Shown here: positions 41,893-50,596 of the stretch, piece after piece
Position numbering within the stretch: the first letter of the stretch is position 1
Layout: each line of letters starts with the position of its first letter
NCBI RefSeq assembly: GCF_000225345.1
Contig: NC_015977.1
Location: forward strand, 1,285,501 to 1,349,500
Origin: Roseburia hominis A2-183
GTDB taxonomy: Bacteria; Bacillota; Clostridia; Lachnospirales; Lachnospiraceae
Length of the DNA stretch: 64,000 nt
Reading direction: 5' to 3'
Program-made: the position numbers and the translations under genes
The notes under the pieces: model-generated
Seen by the model: only the letters and a program-made list of their open reading frames with translations
Databases searched by the model: none
Told to the model about the DNA's origin: nothing

Positions 41893-42885
41893 ATGAGAGA
41901 AGAACTTCTTAACGAACTGATGGTCATTTCAGAGGAAGAAAAAAAGTACAGAGCGGGACAGGGAATGGTCGAGCGTCAGCTGTATGCGAGAGAGTCGATC
42001 GGGGAGATTGACCGGGATCTGCTGTTAAAGCGGGGACGGCTCATCACCGTGCGCCCGCACAGCCGCTTTGTGGATTTCCCGGAGCACCGGCACAATTATG
42101 TGGAGATCATGTATGTCGTGCAGGGGAGCATCACGCACATCATTGAGGGGAAGGAGCTGACGCTTCACAAGGGGGATGTGCTGATGTTGAACCAGCAGGT
42201 GCGCCATGCTATCCGCAGGGCAGAGTATGAGGATATCGGCATCAATTTTATCGCGCTGCCGGAGTTTTTTGAGGTGCCGCTTTCCATGCTGCACGAGAAA
42301 AATGTGCTTGCGGAATTTATCGCCGGCGCTTTCGGACAGAAAAATCCGGTATCGCACTACCTGCTGTTCCGCTTAAAGGAGCAGCCGCAGGTGGAAAATC
42401 TCATGGAAAATATGATCGAATCCATGTTGCATGAACATTCCGATGAGGATGTCATGAACCAGTATACGATGGGACTGGTATTTTTATATCTTCTGAATCA
42501 CCTTGAGAATTTAAGCCACAATTCCTCGATGGATTACCGGGAGACGATCGTGCAGGCGGTGCTCGGGTACATCAAGAGCGACTGCAAAAATGCGAATCTG
42601 ACGAAGATCGCAAAAGATACCCACCAGTCGGTCTCGGTGTTAAGTAAGCTGATCCGGCAGAAAACCGGCGATACGTTCAAGGAGCTTTTGCAGCAGCGGA
42701 GATTTGAGACGGCGGCGCATCTGCTTAAGGAGACGGATCTGGCGGTGGAGGAGATCGCGCTCGATGTCGGGTATGAGAATCTGAGTTATTTTTTCCGGCA
42801 GTTTAAGAGCCGGTACGGCGTGACGCCGCGTGCGTACCGCATGATGAATTTACGTGATGCCGGGAACCTTGATGAAAAATCATAG
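41893..42885 (+). CDS. AraC-family transcriptional regulator, probable rhamnose activator
   Basis: 330 residues: a cupin-type sensor domain (about 40-150; FPEHRHNYVEIMYVVQGSI, LHKGDVLMLNQQVRHAI) and a C-terminal pair of helix-turn-helix motifs (about 225-320; NLTKIAKDTHQSVSVLSKLI and VEEIALDVGYENLSYFFRQF). It lies directly upstream of rhaBAD in the same direction, so it probably senses L-rhamnose and activates those genes, as AraC-type RhaS/RhaR do elsewhere. The ribosome site is weak. A strong hairpin separates it from rhaB. Confidence 0.85.
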   Translation: MREELLNELMVISEEEKKYRAGQGMVERQLYARESIGEIDRDLLLKRGRLITVRPHSRFVDFPEHRHNYVEIMYVVQGSITHIIEGKELTLHKGDVLMLNQQVRHAIRRAEYEDIGINFIALPEFFEVPLSMLHEKNVLAEFIAGAFGQKNPVSHYLLFRLKEQPQVENLMENMIESMLHEHSDEDVMNQYTMGLVFLYLLNHLENLSHNSSMDYRETIVQAVLGYIKSDCKNANLTKIAKDTHQSVSVLSKLIRQKTGDTFKELLQQRRFETAAHLLKETDLAVEEIALDVGYENLSYFFRQFKSRYGVTPRAYRMMNLRDAGNLDEKS

Positions 42886-42913
42886 AGAATTATAGAGAAC
42901 ATTTGAGAATGGA

Positions 42914-42968
42914 AAATAAGGACAGTTTTTTAGTCGAATCAGAGCCTAAAAAACTGTCCTTATTTTTG
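42914..42968 (+). terminator. Rho-independent terminator between the AraC-type gene and rhaB
   Basis: AATAAGGACAGTTTTTTAG pairs perfectly with CTAAAAAACTGTCCTTATT around a 12-base loop and ends in T. The symmetry would let it work on both strands. A TATGCT right after it may be part of the rhaB promoter. Confidence 0.85.
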
Positions 42969-43014
42969 TTATGCTGACAGCAGAAATGAGAAGGAAAGAG
43001 AAAGGAGCAGGGGG

Positions 43015-44436
43015 ATGGAGACGACGTATTATCTGGCGGTGGACATCGGAGCGTCGAGCGGACGGCACATGCTGTCCCATCTGGAAGACGGGAAGCTGGT
43101 ATTGGAAGAGATCTACCGTTTCCCGAACGGAATGACGGAGAAGAACGGGCACAAGGTATGGGATGTCGAGCGGCTGTTTGCGGAGATTTTAAACGGCATG
43201 AAGCAGTGTGTCAGACTGGGAAAAATTCCGCACAGCATGGGGATTGACACCTGGGCGGTGGACTATGTACTTTTGGATGGGCAGGGAAGACGTATCGGAG
43301 ATGCGGCAGCCTACCGCGACGGCAGGACGCAGGGCATGGATGAAAAAGTGTATGCGCACATTACGGAGGAAGAACTCTACCGCAGAACGGGAATCCAGAA
43401 ACAGATTTTTAACACGATCTATCAGCTGGCGGCAGTAAAAGAGCAGCATCCAAAATGGCTGGAGCAGGCGGACTGTCTGCTGATGATGCCGGATTATTTT
43501 CATTTTCTTCTGACCGGGAAAAAGGTGCAGGAGTATACCAATGCGACGACGACCCAGCTGGTCAGCCCGGTGACAAAGGACTGGGATGAGCAGCTGATCC
43601 GGCAGCTGGGCTATCCGAGACGGCTGTTTCAGGAGATCCGGATGCCGGGGTATGAACTGGGGAGCCTGCGGGGGGAGATCCAGAAAGAAGTGGGATTTTC
43701 CTGCAAGGTGATCCTGCCGCCCACACACGATACCGCCTCGGCGGTGGCGGCGGTGCCAACGCAGGAGGAAGAGACGCTCTATATCAGCTCCGGCACATGG
43801 TCGCTCATGGGAACCGAACGGATGACGGCGGATTGCAGCAGTGCGGCGAGAGAGCACAACATGACAAACGAGGGCGGTTACGACTGCCGGTTCCGCTATC
43901 TGAAAAATATCATGGGACTCTGGATGATCCAGTCTGTCCGAAAGGAGAGTGCGCCGGAACTTGGGTTTGGAGAGATCTGTGCGCGCGCCGCAAAGGAGAC
44001 GATTGCATCGCGTATCGACGTCAACGATGCGCGCTTTCTGGCGCCGAAGAACATGACGGAGGAAGTAAGGAGGGCATGTCGGGAAGCGGGGGAGCAGGTT
44101 CCGCAGACCATCGGGGAACTGGCGGCGGTCATCTACCACAGTCTTGCGCAGTGCTATGCCGGGACGGCAGAGGAGATCGAGGCGTTGATGGGAAAACAGT
44201 ACCCAGAGATTCACATTGTGGGCGGCGGCGCGAATGCGCAGTATTTAAACCGGCTTACCGCAGAATACACCGGAAAGACGGTCGAGGCGGGACCGACGGA
44301 GGCGACGGCGCTCGGCAACCTTGCCGCGCAGATGATTGCGGCGGGAGAATTTGAAGACCTCAGGGCGGCGAGAGCATGCATTGCGGATTCGTTTGCAATG
44401 GAGAAGTTTGAAGGAGAGAAGGGAGAAACGAGATGA
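43015..44436 (+). CDS. rhaB: L-rhamnulokinase
   Basis: 473 residues, FGGY kinase family, phosphorylates L-rhamnulose. Diagnostic blocks are YLAVDIGASSGRHML, GIDTWAVDYVLLD, YRDGRTQGMDE, PTHDTASAVAAVP, YISSGTWSLMGTE and IHIVGGGANAQYLNRL. AAAGGAGC precedes the start. The rhaA start overlaps its stop by four bases, so the genes are cotranslated. Length and motif order are normal for RhaB. Confidence 0.95.
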   Translation: METTYYLAVDIGASSGRHMLSHLEDGKLVLEEIYRFPNGMTEKNGHKVWDVERLFAEILNGMKQCVRLGKIPHSMGIDTWAVDYVLLDGQGRRIGDAAAYRDGRTQGMDEKVYAHITEEELYRRTGIQKQIFNTIYQLAAVKEQHPKWLEQADCLLMMPDYFHFLLTGKKVQEYTNATTTQLVSPVTKDWDEQLIRQLGYPRRLFQEIRMPGYELGSLRGEIQKEVGFSCKVILPPTHDTASAVAAVPTQEEETLYISSGTWSLMGTERMTADCSSAAREHNMTNEGGYDCRFRYLKNIMGLWMIQSVRKESAPELGFGEICARAAKETIASRIDVNDARFLAPKNMTEEVRRACREAGEQVPQTIGELAAVIYHSLAQCYAGTAEEIEALMGKQYPEIHIVGGGANAQYLNRLTAEYTGKTVEAGPTEATALGNLAAQMIAAGEFEDLRAARACIADSFAMEKFEGEKGETR

Positions 44437-45683
44437 CAGGTTATGAAGCAGCAAAGGCAAAGTATGAGGCACTTGGCGTGGACACAGACCGCGCGATCGA
44501 GCGGTTGAAAAAGGTTCCAGTATCGCTGCACTGCTGGCAGCTGGACGATGTGATCGGATTTGACAATGACGGCGGACTCACAGGCGGAATCCAGACGACC
44601 GGAAACTATCCGGGGCGCGCCAGAACGCCGCAGCAGCTGATGGAGGACATGGAGGAGGCAATGAAGCTGATGCCGGGAACGGCAAAATTAAATATTCATG
44701 CGTCCTATGCGATTTTTGAGCCGGGAGAATTTGCGGACCGCGACGCCTTAGAGCCGAAGCATTTTGCAAAGTGGGTGGAATTTGCGAAGAAGCACCATAT
44801 GGGAATTGATTTCAACCCAACGTTTTTCTCCCACGAAAAAGTAAAAGACGGACTTACCTTATCAAGCCCCGATGAGGAGACCAGAAAGTTCTGGATCAAC
44901 CACGGAAAGGCATGCATCCGCATCTCAGAATATTTTGCAAAGGAGACCGGCGTGCCGTGCGTCATGAATATCTGGACGGGGGATGGATTTAAGGATGTTC
45001 CGGCAGACCGTATGGGACCGCGTCTGCGCTGCAAGGATTCGATCGAGCAGATTTTATCCGAACCGTATGACAGAAATCTCGTCAAGCCGTGCGTGGAATC
45101 CAAGGTATTCGGTATCGGTGTGGAGTCTTACACCGTGGGTTCGGCAGAATTTACATTGAGCTTCGCCGCACAGCATGAAGGCTGTATGCCGCTCATGGAC
45201 AACGGACATTATCATCCGACGGAGTATGTTTCGGACAAGATTCCTGCCATGCTCTGTTTTTACCCGGAGTTTGCGCTTCACATTACCAGAGGCGTGCGAT
45301 GGGATTCGGATCATGTGCTGCTCTTAGATGACGAGACGAAAGAGATGGCAAAAGAGATCGTAAGAAACGATGCGCTTGACCGTGTATACATGGCGCTGGA
45401 TTACTTTGATGCGAGCATCAACCGTGTCCTGGCGCTTGCAACAGGCTTTCGGAGCTGGCAGAAAGCCCTGTTAACGGCACTGTGCACGCCGAATGAAATG
45501 TTAAAGGAGCTGCAGGATACGAATCAGCTGGGAAAACTCATGGTTATGCATGAGGCGGTAAAAATGCTTCCGATCGGCGAGATCTGGGAGGAATACTGCC
45601 GCAGGGAAGGCGTGTGCGACGACCTTCATTTCTACGACGAGATCGAGCGTTACGAGCGTGAGGTACTGACCAAAAGAGGATAA
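44433..45683 (+). CDS. rhaA: L-rhamnose isomerase
   Basis: 416 residues, the usual length. It isomerises L-rhamnose to L-rhamnulose with a Mn2+/Zn2+ pair. Recognised by VSLHCWQLDDVIGF near the start, GNYPGRARTPQQLMEDM, LNIHASYAIFE, GIDFNPTFFSH, MDNGHYHPTEYVSDKI and RGVRWDSDHVLLLDD, which hold the metal ligands. Translation is probably coupled to rhaB. Order here is B-A-D. Confidence 0.96.
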   Translation: MTGYEAAKAKYEALGVDTDRAIERLKKVPVSLHCWQLDDVIGFDNDGGLTGGIQTTGNYPGRARTPQQLMEDMEEAMKLMPGTAKLNIHASYAIFEPGEFADRDALEPKHFAKWVEFAKKHHMGIDFNPTFFSHEKVKDGLTLSSPDEETRKFWINHGKACIRISEYFAKETGVPCVMNIWTGDGFKDVPADRMGPRLRCKDSIEQILSEPYDRNLVKPCVESKVFGIGVESYTVGSAEFTLSFAAQHEGCMPLMDNGHYHPTEYVSDKIPAMLCFYPEFALHITRGVRWDSDHVLLLDDETKEMAKEIVRNDALDRVYMALDYFDASINRVLALATGFRSWQKALLTALCTPNEMLKELQDTNQLGKLMVMHEAVKMLPIGEIWEEYCRREGVCDDLHFYDEIERYEREVLTKRG

Positions 45684-45724
45684 GCAGATAGAAGCTGAAT
45701 CAGAGAGAAGAGAGGAAGAGAATC

Positions 45725-46546
45725 ATGAAATTTTTGGATGCAGAATTTGTACAGGGATTTATCCGCATGGCAAACGACGGATGGGAGCAGGGCTGGCATG
45801 AGAGAAACGGCGGAAACTTATCTTACCGCGTGAAACCGGAGGAAGTGGAAGCGGTGCGGGAGAACTTTCAGGAAAAGGAGTGGCAGCCGATCGGCACCAC
45901 GGTGCCCAATCTGGCAGGAGAGTATTTCCTTGTGACCGGAAGCGGAAAATATTTCCGCAACGTCATCTTAAAGCCGGAAGATTCGATCTGCATGATTGAG
46001 CTGGATGAAAAGGGCGAGAACTACCGGATCGTGTGGGGACTGGTAAACGGCGGAAGACCGACCTCGGAGCTGCCGAGCCATCTGATGAACCTGGAGGTAA
46101 AGAAACTGCAGAATCCGAAGTACCGCGTGGTCTATCACGCGCATACCACCAATATCATTGCGCTGACGTTCGTGCTTCCACTGGAGGACCGCGTATTCAC
46201 GAGAGAACTCTGGGAGATGGCAACGGAATGTCCGGTGGTATTCCCGGCGGGTGTCGGCGTGGTGCCGTGGATGGTTCCGGGCGGCAGGGAGATTGCGGTT
46301 GCGACCAGCGAGCTGATGAAAAAATATGATCTTGCGATCTGGGCGCATCACGGCATGTTTGCTGCCGGCGAGGACTTTGACTTAACGTTCGGTCTGATGC
46401 ACACCGCAGAAAAATCCGCGGAGATTCTGGTGAAGACGCTCTCCATGCGTCCGGATAAGCTCCAGACGATACAGCCGGACGACTTCAGACATCTGGCAGA
46501 GGATTTTCATGTGACCCTGCCGGAAGAATTCCTGTATGAAAAATAA
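45725..46546 (+). CDS. rhaD: Rhamnulose-1-phosphate aldolase
   Basis: 273 residues, class II (zinc) aldolase. It cleaves L-rhamnulose 1-phosphate to dihydroxyacetone phosphate and L-lactaldehyde. Seen: WHERNGGNLSYRV, the catalytic and metal-binding regions HAHTTNIIALTF, WEMATECPVVFPAGVGVVPW and WAHHGMFAAGEDFDL. AGGAAG precedes the start. It ends the rhamnose unit; no lactaldehyde reductase, mutarotase or transporter gene is next to it. Confidence 0.94.
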   Translation: MKFLDAEFVQGFIRMANDGWEQGWHERNGGNLSYRVKPEEVEAVRENFQEKEWQPIGTTVPNLAGEYFLVTGSGKYFRNVILKPEDSICMIELDEKGENYRIVWGLVNGGRPTSELPSHLMNLEVKKLQNPKYRVVYHAHTTNIIALTFVLPLEDRVFTRELWEMATECPVVFPAGVGVVPWMVPGGREIAVATSELMKKYDLAIWAHHGMFAAGEDFDLTFGLMHTAEKSAEILVKTLSMRPDKLQTIQPDDFRHLAEDFHVTLPEEFLYEK

Positions 46547-46566
46547 AAGAGAAGCCTGCCTGCAGG

Positions 46567-46635
46567 CATAAGAAAACCCCCGGGCGCAATGGAAAGGTAC
46601 GAAACCTTGGATTGTCAACCGGGGGCCTTCTTATG
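46567..46635. terminator. Nested hairpin, probable bidirectional terminator
   Basis: CATAAGAA / TTCTTATG on the outside, CCCCCGG / CCGGGGG inside, and CAATGGAAAGG / CCTTGGATTG at the top form a three-tier hairpin of about 69 bases. Read on the - strand, the CCGGGGG arm is followed by TTTTCTT, a good terminator for the small gene on that strand; on the + strand it may end rhaD. Confidence 0.65.
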
Positions 46636-46667
46636 AAATTCTTTTGTCTGATTCATAGAACCTTTCT

Positions 46668-46865
46668 CTAGGCAGTGGCATCGAACGAATGAACATCATC
46701 CTCCTCTGTCACCGTCATTGCCTGATGCAGCAGTGTGGCGAACGAAGAAGAAGGCTGCTGTTTGGAACGTTGCTGCTTTCTGCTCTCTGGTGCAAGCCGG
46801 TCGATCCGGTTTACGGGGTGAACGGGTAACACGAAAACACTATCATAGTAGATTGCGACAATCAT
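46668..46865 (-). CDS. Possible small protein of unknown function
   Basis: 65 residues on the - strand. AAGGAGG sits directly against the ATG, which is closer than normal. The frame can be extended to a GTG at 46886, which lacks a site. The sequence (VFVLPVHPVNRIDRL, FATLLHQAMTVTEEDD) looks protein-like and resembles small Lachnospiraceae proteins I vaguely recall, but I can give no function. The stretch 46547-47029 has no other gene; the nested hairpin lies at its 3' side. Confidence 0.4.
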   Translation of the reverse strand: MIVAIYYDSVFVLPVHPVNRIDRLAPESRKQQRSKQQPSSSFATLLHQAMTVTEEDDVHSFDATA

Positions 46866-46972
46866 CCTCCTTGACAAATAAATCACAACTGATAGGGGTT
46901 AATGAGTTCCTTCTCTACTATATATATCGGCTGACATCAGAAATAATTAAGAGAAAATAGAGAGAATATTAT

Positions 46973-47001
46973 TTGGAAGAAGCGTGCACCTGTGTTAAAA
47001 T
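46973..47001 (+). promoter_or_regulatory. Sigma-A promoter of addBA
   Basis: TTGGAA and TAAAAT with a 17-base spacer, 29 bases before the addB start. Confidence 0.55.
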
Positions 47002-47029
47002 ATTGCTGTGAACAGGGGGCACGTTTTTT

Positions 47030-50000
47030 ATGTCATTACAGTTTGTGTTCGGCAATTCCGGAAGCGGAAAGTCCGATTATTTATATCAGTCGATATTGGA
47101 GGAAGCGGAAAGGGAACCGGAGAAGAATTTCCTTTTGCTTGTTCCGGAACAATTTACGATGCAGACGCAGCGCGAACTTGTGTGGCGGCAGCCCAATCAT
47201 GCCATCATGAACGTGGATGTGCTCAGTTTTGTGCGTCTGGCGTACCGTGTGTTTGACGATCTCGGAATGCAGGATCTGGTCATTTTAGAGGAGACGGGCA
47301 AGAATCTGGTGCTGCGCAAGGTGGCGGAGCTTAAGAAAAAGGAACTCTCGGTGCTCGGTGGCAATCTCAACAAAATGGGATACATCGGCGAGATCAAGTC
47401 CCTGATCTCGGAGATGGCGCAGTACAATATCACGCCGGAGGATCTTGGCGCTTTTCTAGGCGCGCAGGATGTCGGGGATACCCTGCGCTGTAAGATGCAG
47501 GATATTCTTACGATGTATGAGGGATTCCGGGAGTATATTGACGGGAAATACATCACGGCGGAGGAGATTCTGACGCTCTTGTGTGAGGTGGCGGAGGAAT
47601 CCGAGCTCATCAGGGACAGTGTGATTGTCTTTGACGAATTTACGGGATTCACCCCGATCCAGAACCGGCTGCTTAGGGTGATGCTGCCGCTTGCCGACCG
47701 CGTCATCGTGTCGCTCTCCATGGATATCCGGGAGGATTTTTACCACAGCAGAGGCGTGCACGAGCTTTTTTCCATGAGCAAGGAGACCGTACAGACACTG
47801 CTTAAGATTGCGGCGGATGCGGGATGCGAGGTACTCTCTCCGGTGATTATGGAGCCGGGAGAGCACAGGCGCTATGAAAATGCACCGGAGCTGTTTTTCA
47901 TGGAACAGAATCTGTTCCGTCCGATGTACCGGAAGTGGCGGAAGCCGGTTAATGACATCAGCATCACCAGCTTAAAGGATCCGCGCCAGGAGCTTTCTTT
48001 TGTCGCAAGGGAGATTGTGCGTCTGGTACGGACAAAGGGCTACCGTTACCGGGATTTTGCGGTGGTGACCGGAGACGTGCCACAGTATGCCAACTACGTT
48101 CCGGAGACGTTTGCACAGTACGGGATCCCGTTTTTTATCGACCAGACGAGAAACATTCTGTTTCACCCGTTCATCGAGTTTATCCGCGCGGCGCTTGAGG
48201 TCGTGGAGTTTGATTTCTCCTATCAGAGTGTGTTCCGCTTCCTTCGGAGCGGACTGGCGGGACGGCTTCTGACGGAGAATAAGACGGAGCAGACGGCAGA
48301 CGAGGACGGCGCTGGAGCCGGAGCCGGAGTGAATGATGAGGACGGCGCTGGAGCCGGAGCCGGTGCGGATGCAGAGGATGTGATTGACCGCCTGGAGAAT
48401 TATGTGCTTGCAAAGGGAATCCGCGGCAGAAAGCGCTGGAGCGAGAAATGGACGTCTGTGACGAAGCGGGATGCCTGCCATCCGGAGGCGGCGCAGGAGG
48501 AGATGGCTCTTTTGAACCGGGTGCGGGAGCGGATCGTTCTGGCATTTGAGCCGCTGTGTGGACTTTTTTCCGGGAAAAAACACACGGTTGCGGAGCAGAC
48601 CTACGGACTGTATGAGTTTATCTCGGCGCTGGATATTGAAGCGCAGCTTAAGGAGAAGCAGTTCCTCTTAGAACAGGCGGAGGAGACGGAGTACAACGGC
48701 GTGCGCAGGAACCAGACCAGAGCGCAGGAGTATGGTCAGATTTATAAGATCGTGATGGATCTTTTTGACAAGGTTACATCGTTGCTCGGGGAGGAGCAGA
48801 TGTCGATCCGGGAGTACGGAGATATTCTGGACGCAGGATTTTCTGCGGCAAAGGTCGGTATGATTCCGCCGGGAAATGACCGCGTGACGGTCGGAGACAT
48901 TGAACGCACCAGATTAAATCATATCCGGATTCTGTTCTTTGTGGGGGTCAATGACGGTATCGTGCCGAAAGCCGGCAGCACCGGAAGCATCATCTCACAG
49001 TTCGAGCGCGAGAAGATGGCGGAGCATCATCTGATGTTAGCGCCGGGGGCGCGGGAAAAAGTTTTTATCCAGAAGTTTTACCTGTATCTGAACTTAACCA
49101 AGCCGTCGGACGGATTGTATGTCACCTACTCGAGGGTCAGTCCGGAGGGAAAGGCGCTGCGCCGGTCTTATCTGATCGGAACGCTCTGCAATATGTTCCC
49201 GGAACTAAAGATCCGTGAGCCGGAGGAGGAGACGGAGGCGTCCGCGATTTTAACGCCGGAGAGCGGGATCGATTATCTGTTGGAGGGACTCTGGACAGAA
49301 CAAAAGTCACATACCTGGAAGGCGCTTGCAAAGTGGTATCTCTCGGATGAGACTTATCATGCGAAGGCGCTGCGCCTGCTTGCGGCATCTTTTTACCGTT
49401 ACAGCGGAGAGCCGATCGGAAAAGAGGTTGCGCGCGCCTTATACGGCACGGAACTGGAGAACAGTGTCACAAGGCTGGAGCAGTTTGCGGAGTGTGCGTT
49501 TGCGCATTACATGACCTACGGACTGGGACTGTCGCAGCGGGAACTGCAGGAGTTTGCCGGCGTGGATATGGGAAATATCTATCATGACGCGCTGTGGCAT
49601 TTTGCGGAGCGCATCCGCAGGTCTTCGTATACCTGGTACGATCTGCCCGAACAGACGCGTGAGGCGTGGATTGAGGAGAGCATGAATGACGCGATTGCGG
49701 GCTGTGCGAATGTGGGCGCATTCGACGAGGCGAAGAACCGCTATCTGCTGTCGTGCATGAAAGACACGATCCGGCGCACGGTGTGGGCGCTCACGATCCA
49801 GGTGCAGAAGGGGCGTTTTACGCCGAGTGATTTTGAGGTGTCGTTTTCGCAGGCCGATCATCTGGAGGCAATCCGCTTTCAGCTGACAGAGGAGGAAAAA
49901 ATGCGTCTGCGGGGCAGGATTGACCGTGTGGATACCTGTGAGACGGACGATAAGGTGTATGTAAAGATCATTGATTACAAATCGGGCAACACCACATTTT

Positions 50001-50596
50001 CCCTGCTGAATCTGTATCACGGGCTGCAGCTGCAGCTGGTGGTTTATATGAATGCGGCGCTCGAACTGGAGGCAAAAAAGCATCCGGGAAAACAGGCGGT
50101 GCCTGCGGGAATGTTTTACTATCACATTGAGGATCCCATGGTTGACGGCAGCGGCACAGAGTCGGAGGAGGAGATCCGGCAGGCCGTGCTGGAGGAATTA
50201 AAGCCGAACGGGTTAGTCAACGACGATCCCGAGATATACGGGGCGATGGATACGGAACTTTCCGGAAGCTCCGCAGTCATTCCTGTGGCGCTTAAAGCGG
50301 ACGGTTCCTTAAAAGCGACGTCCAAGACGGCGAGTACGGAAGAATTTGAGACAATGTCGGACTACGTGAAGGAGACCGTGACGAAGGCGGGCAGAAGAAT
50401 CCTAGGCGGAGATGTGGCGGCGGCACCGTATGAACTCGACGGGAGAAGCGGCTGCGATTATTGTCCGTATCACATGGTGTGCGGATTTGACGCGCGGATA
50501 CCGGGCTTTTCTTACCGGAAGTTAGAAAAGCCGGACGGTGCCGAGGCGATTCTTGCGAAAATGAGAGAGACGCGAAGCGAGGAGAAGAGACAGTAG
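47030..50596 (+). CDS. addB: ATP-dependent helicase/nuclease subunit B
   Basis: 1188 residues, normal for AddB. It has an N-terminal P-loop (FGNSGSGKSDYLY, about 8-20), a helicase-like body, and a RecB-type nuclease domain with DYKSG (IIDYKSGNTTFS). Four iron-sulfur cysteines are present: AECAFAHYM upstream and CDYCPYHMVC near the end. With AddA it resects double-strand breaks for recombination. Residues about 425-450 contain a 12-residue Gly/Ala-rich unit repeated in tandem, encoded by a 36-bp repeat, in a poorly conserved region. The addA start follows the stop directly. Confidence 0.95.
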   Translation: MSLQFVFGNSGSGKSDYLYQSILEEAEREPEKNFLLLVPEQFTMQTQRELVWRQPNHAIMNVDVLSFVRLAYRVFDDLGMQDLVILEETGKNLVLRKVAELKKKELSVLGGNLNKMGYIGEIKSLISEMAQYNITPEDLGAFLGAQDVGDTLRCKMQDILTMYEGFREYIDGKYITAEEILTLLCEVAEESELIRDSVIVFDEFTGFTPIQNRLLRVMLPLADRVIVSLSMDIREDFYHSRGVHELFSMSKETVQTLLKIAADAGCEVLSPVIMEPGEHRRYENAPELFFMEQNLFRPMYRKWRKPVNDISITSLKDPRQELSFVAREIVRLVRTKGYRYRDFAVVTGDVPQYANYVPETFAQYGIPFFIDQTRNILFHPFIEFIRAALEVVEFDFSYQSVFRFLRSGLAGRLLTENKTEQTADEDGAGAGAGVNDEDGAGAGAGADAEDVIDRLENYVLAKGIRGRKRWSEKWTSVTKRDACHPEAAQEEMALLNRVRERIVLAFEPLCGLFSGKKHTVAEQTYGLYEFISALDIEAQLKEKQFLLEQAEETEYNGVRRNQTRAQEYGQIYKIVMDLFDKVTSLLGEEQMSIREYGDILDAGFSAAKVGMIPPGNDRVTVGDIERTRLNHIRILFFVGVNDGIVPKAGSTGSIISQFEREKMAEHHLMLAPGAREKVFIQKFYLYLNLTKPSDGLYVTYSRVSPEGKALRRSYLIGTLCNMFPELKIREPEEETEASAILTPESGIDYLLEGLWTEQKSHTWKALAKWYLSDETYHAKALRLLAASFYRYSGEPIGKEVARALYGTELENSVTRLEQFAECAFAHYMTYGLGLSQRELQEFAGVDMGNIYHDALWHFAERIRRSSYTWYDLPEQTREAWIEESMNDAIAGCANVGAFDEAKNRYLLSCMKDTIRRTVWALTIQVQKGRFTPSDFEVSFSQADHLEAIRFQLTEEEKMRLRGRIDRVDTCETDDKVYVKIIDYKSGNTTFSLLNLYHGLQLQLVVYMNAALELEAKKHPGKQAVPAGMFYYHIEDPMVDGSGTESEEEIRQAVLEELKPNGLVNDDPEIYGAMDTELSGSSAVIPVALKADGSLKATSKTASTEEFETMSDYVKETVTKAGRRILGGDVAAAPYELDGRSGCDYCPYHMVCGFDARIPGFSYRKLEKPDGAEAILAKMRETRSEEKRQ

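Noticed and set aside
43189..44214. Open frame of 341 codons on the - strand over rhaB.
   Set aside because: Shadow of the rhaB coding frame; no start signal or family resemblance.
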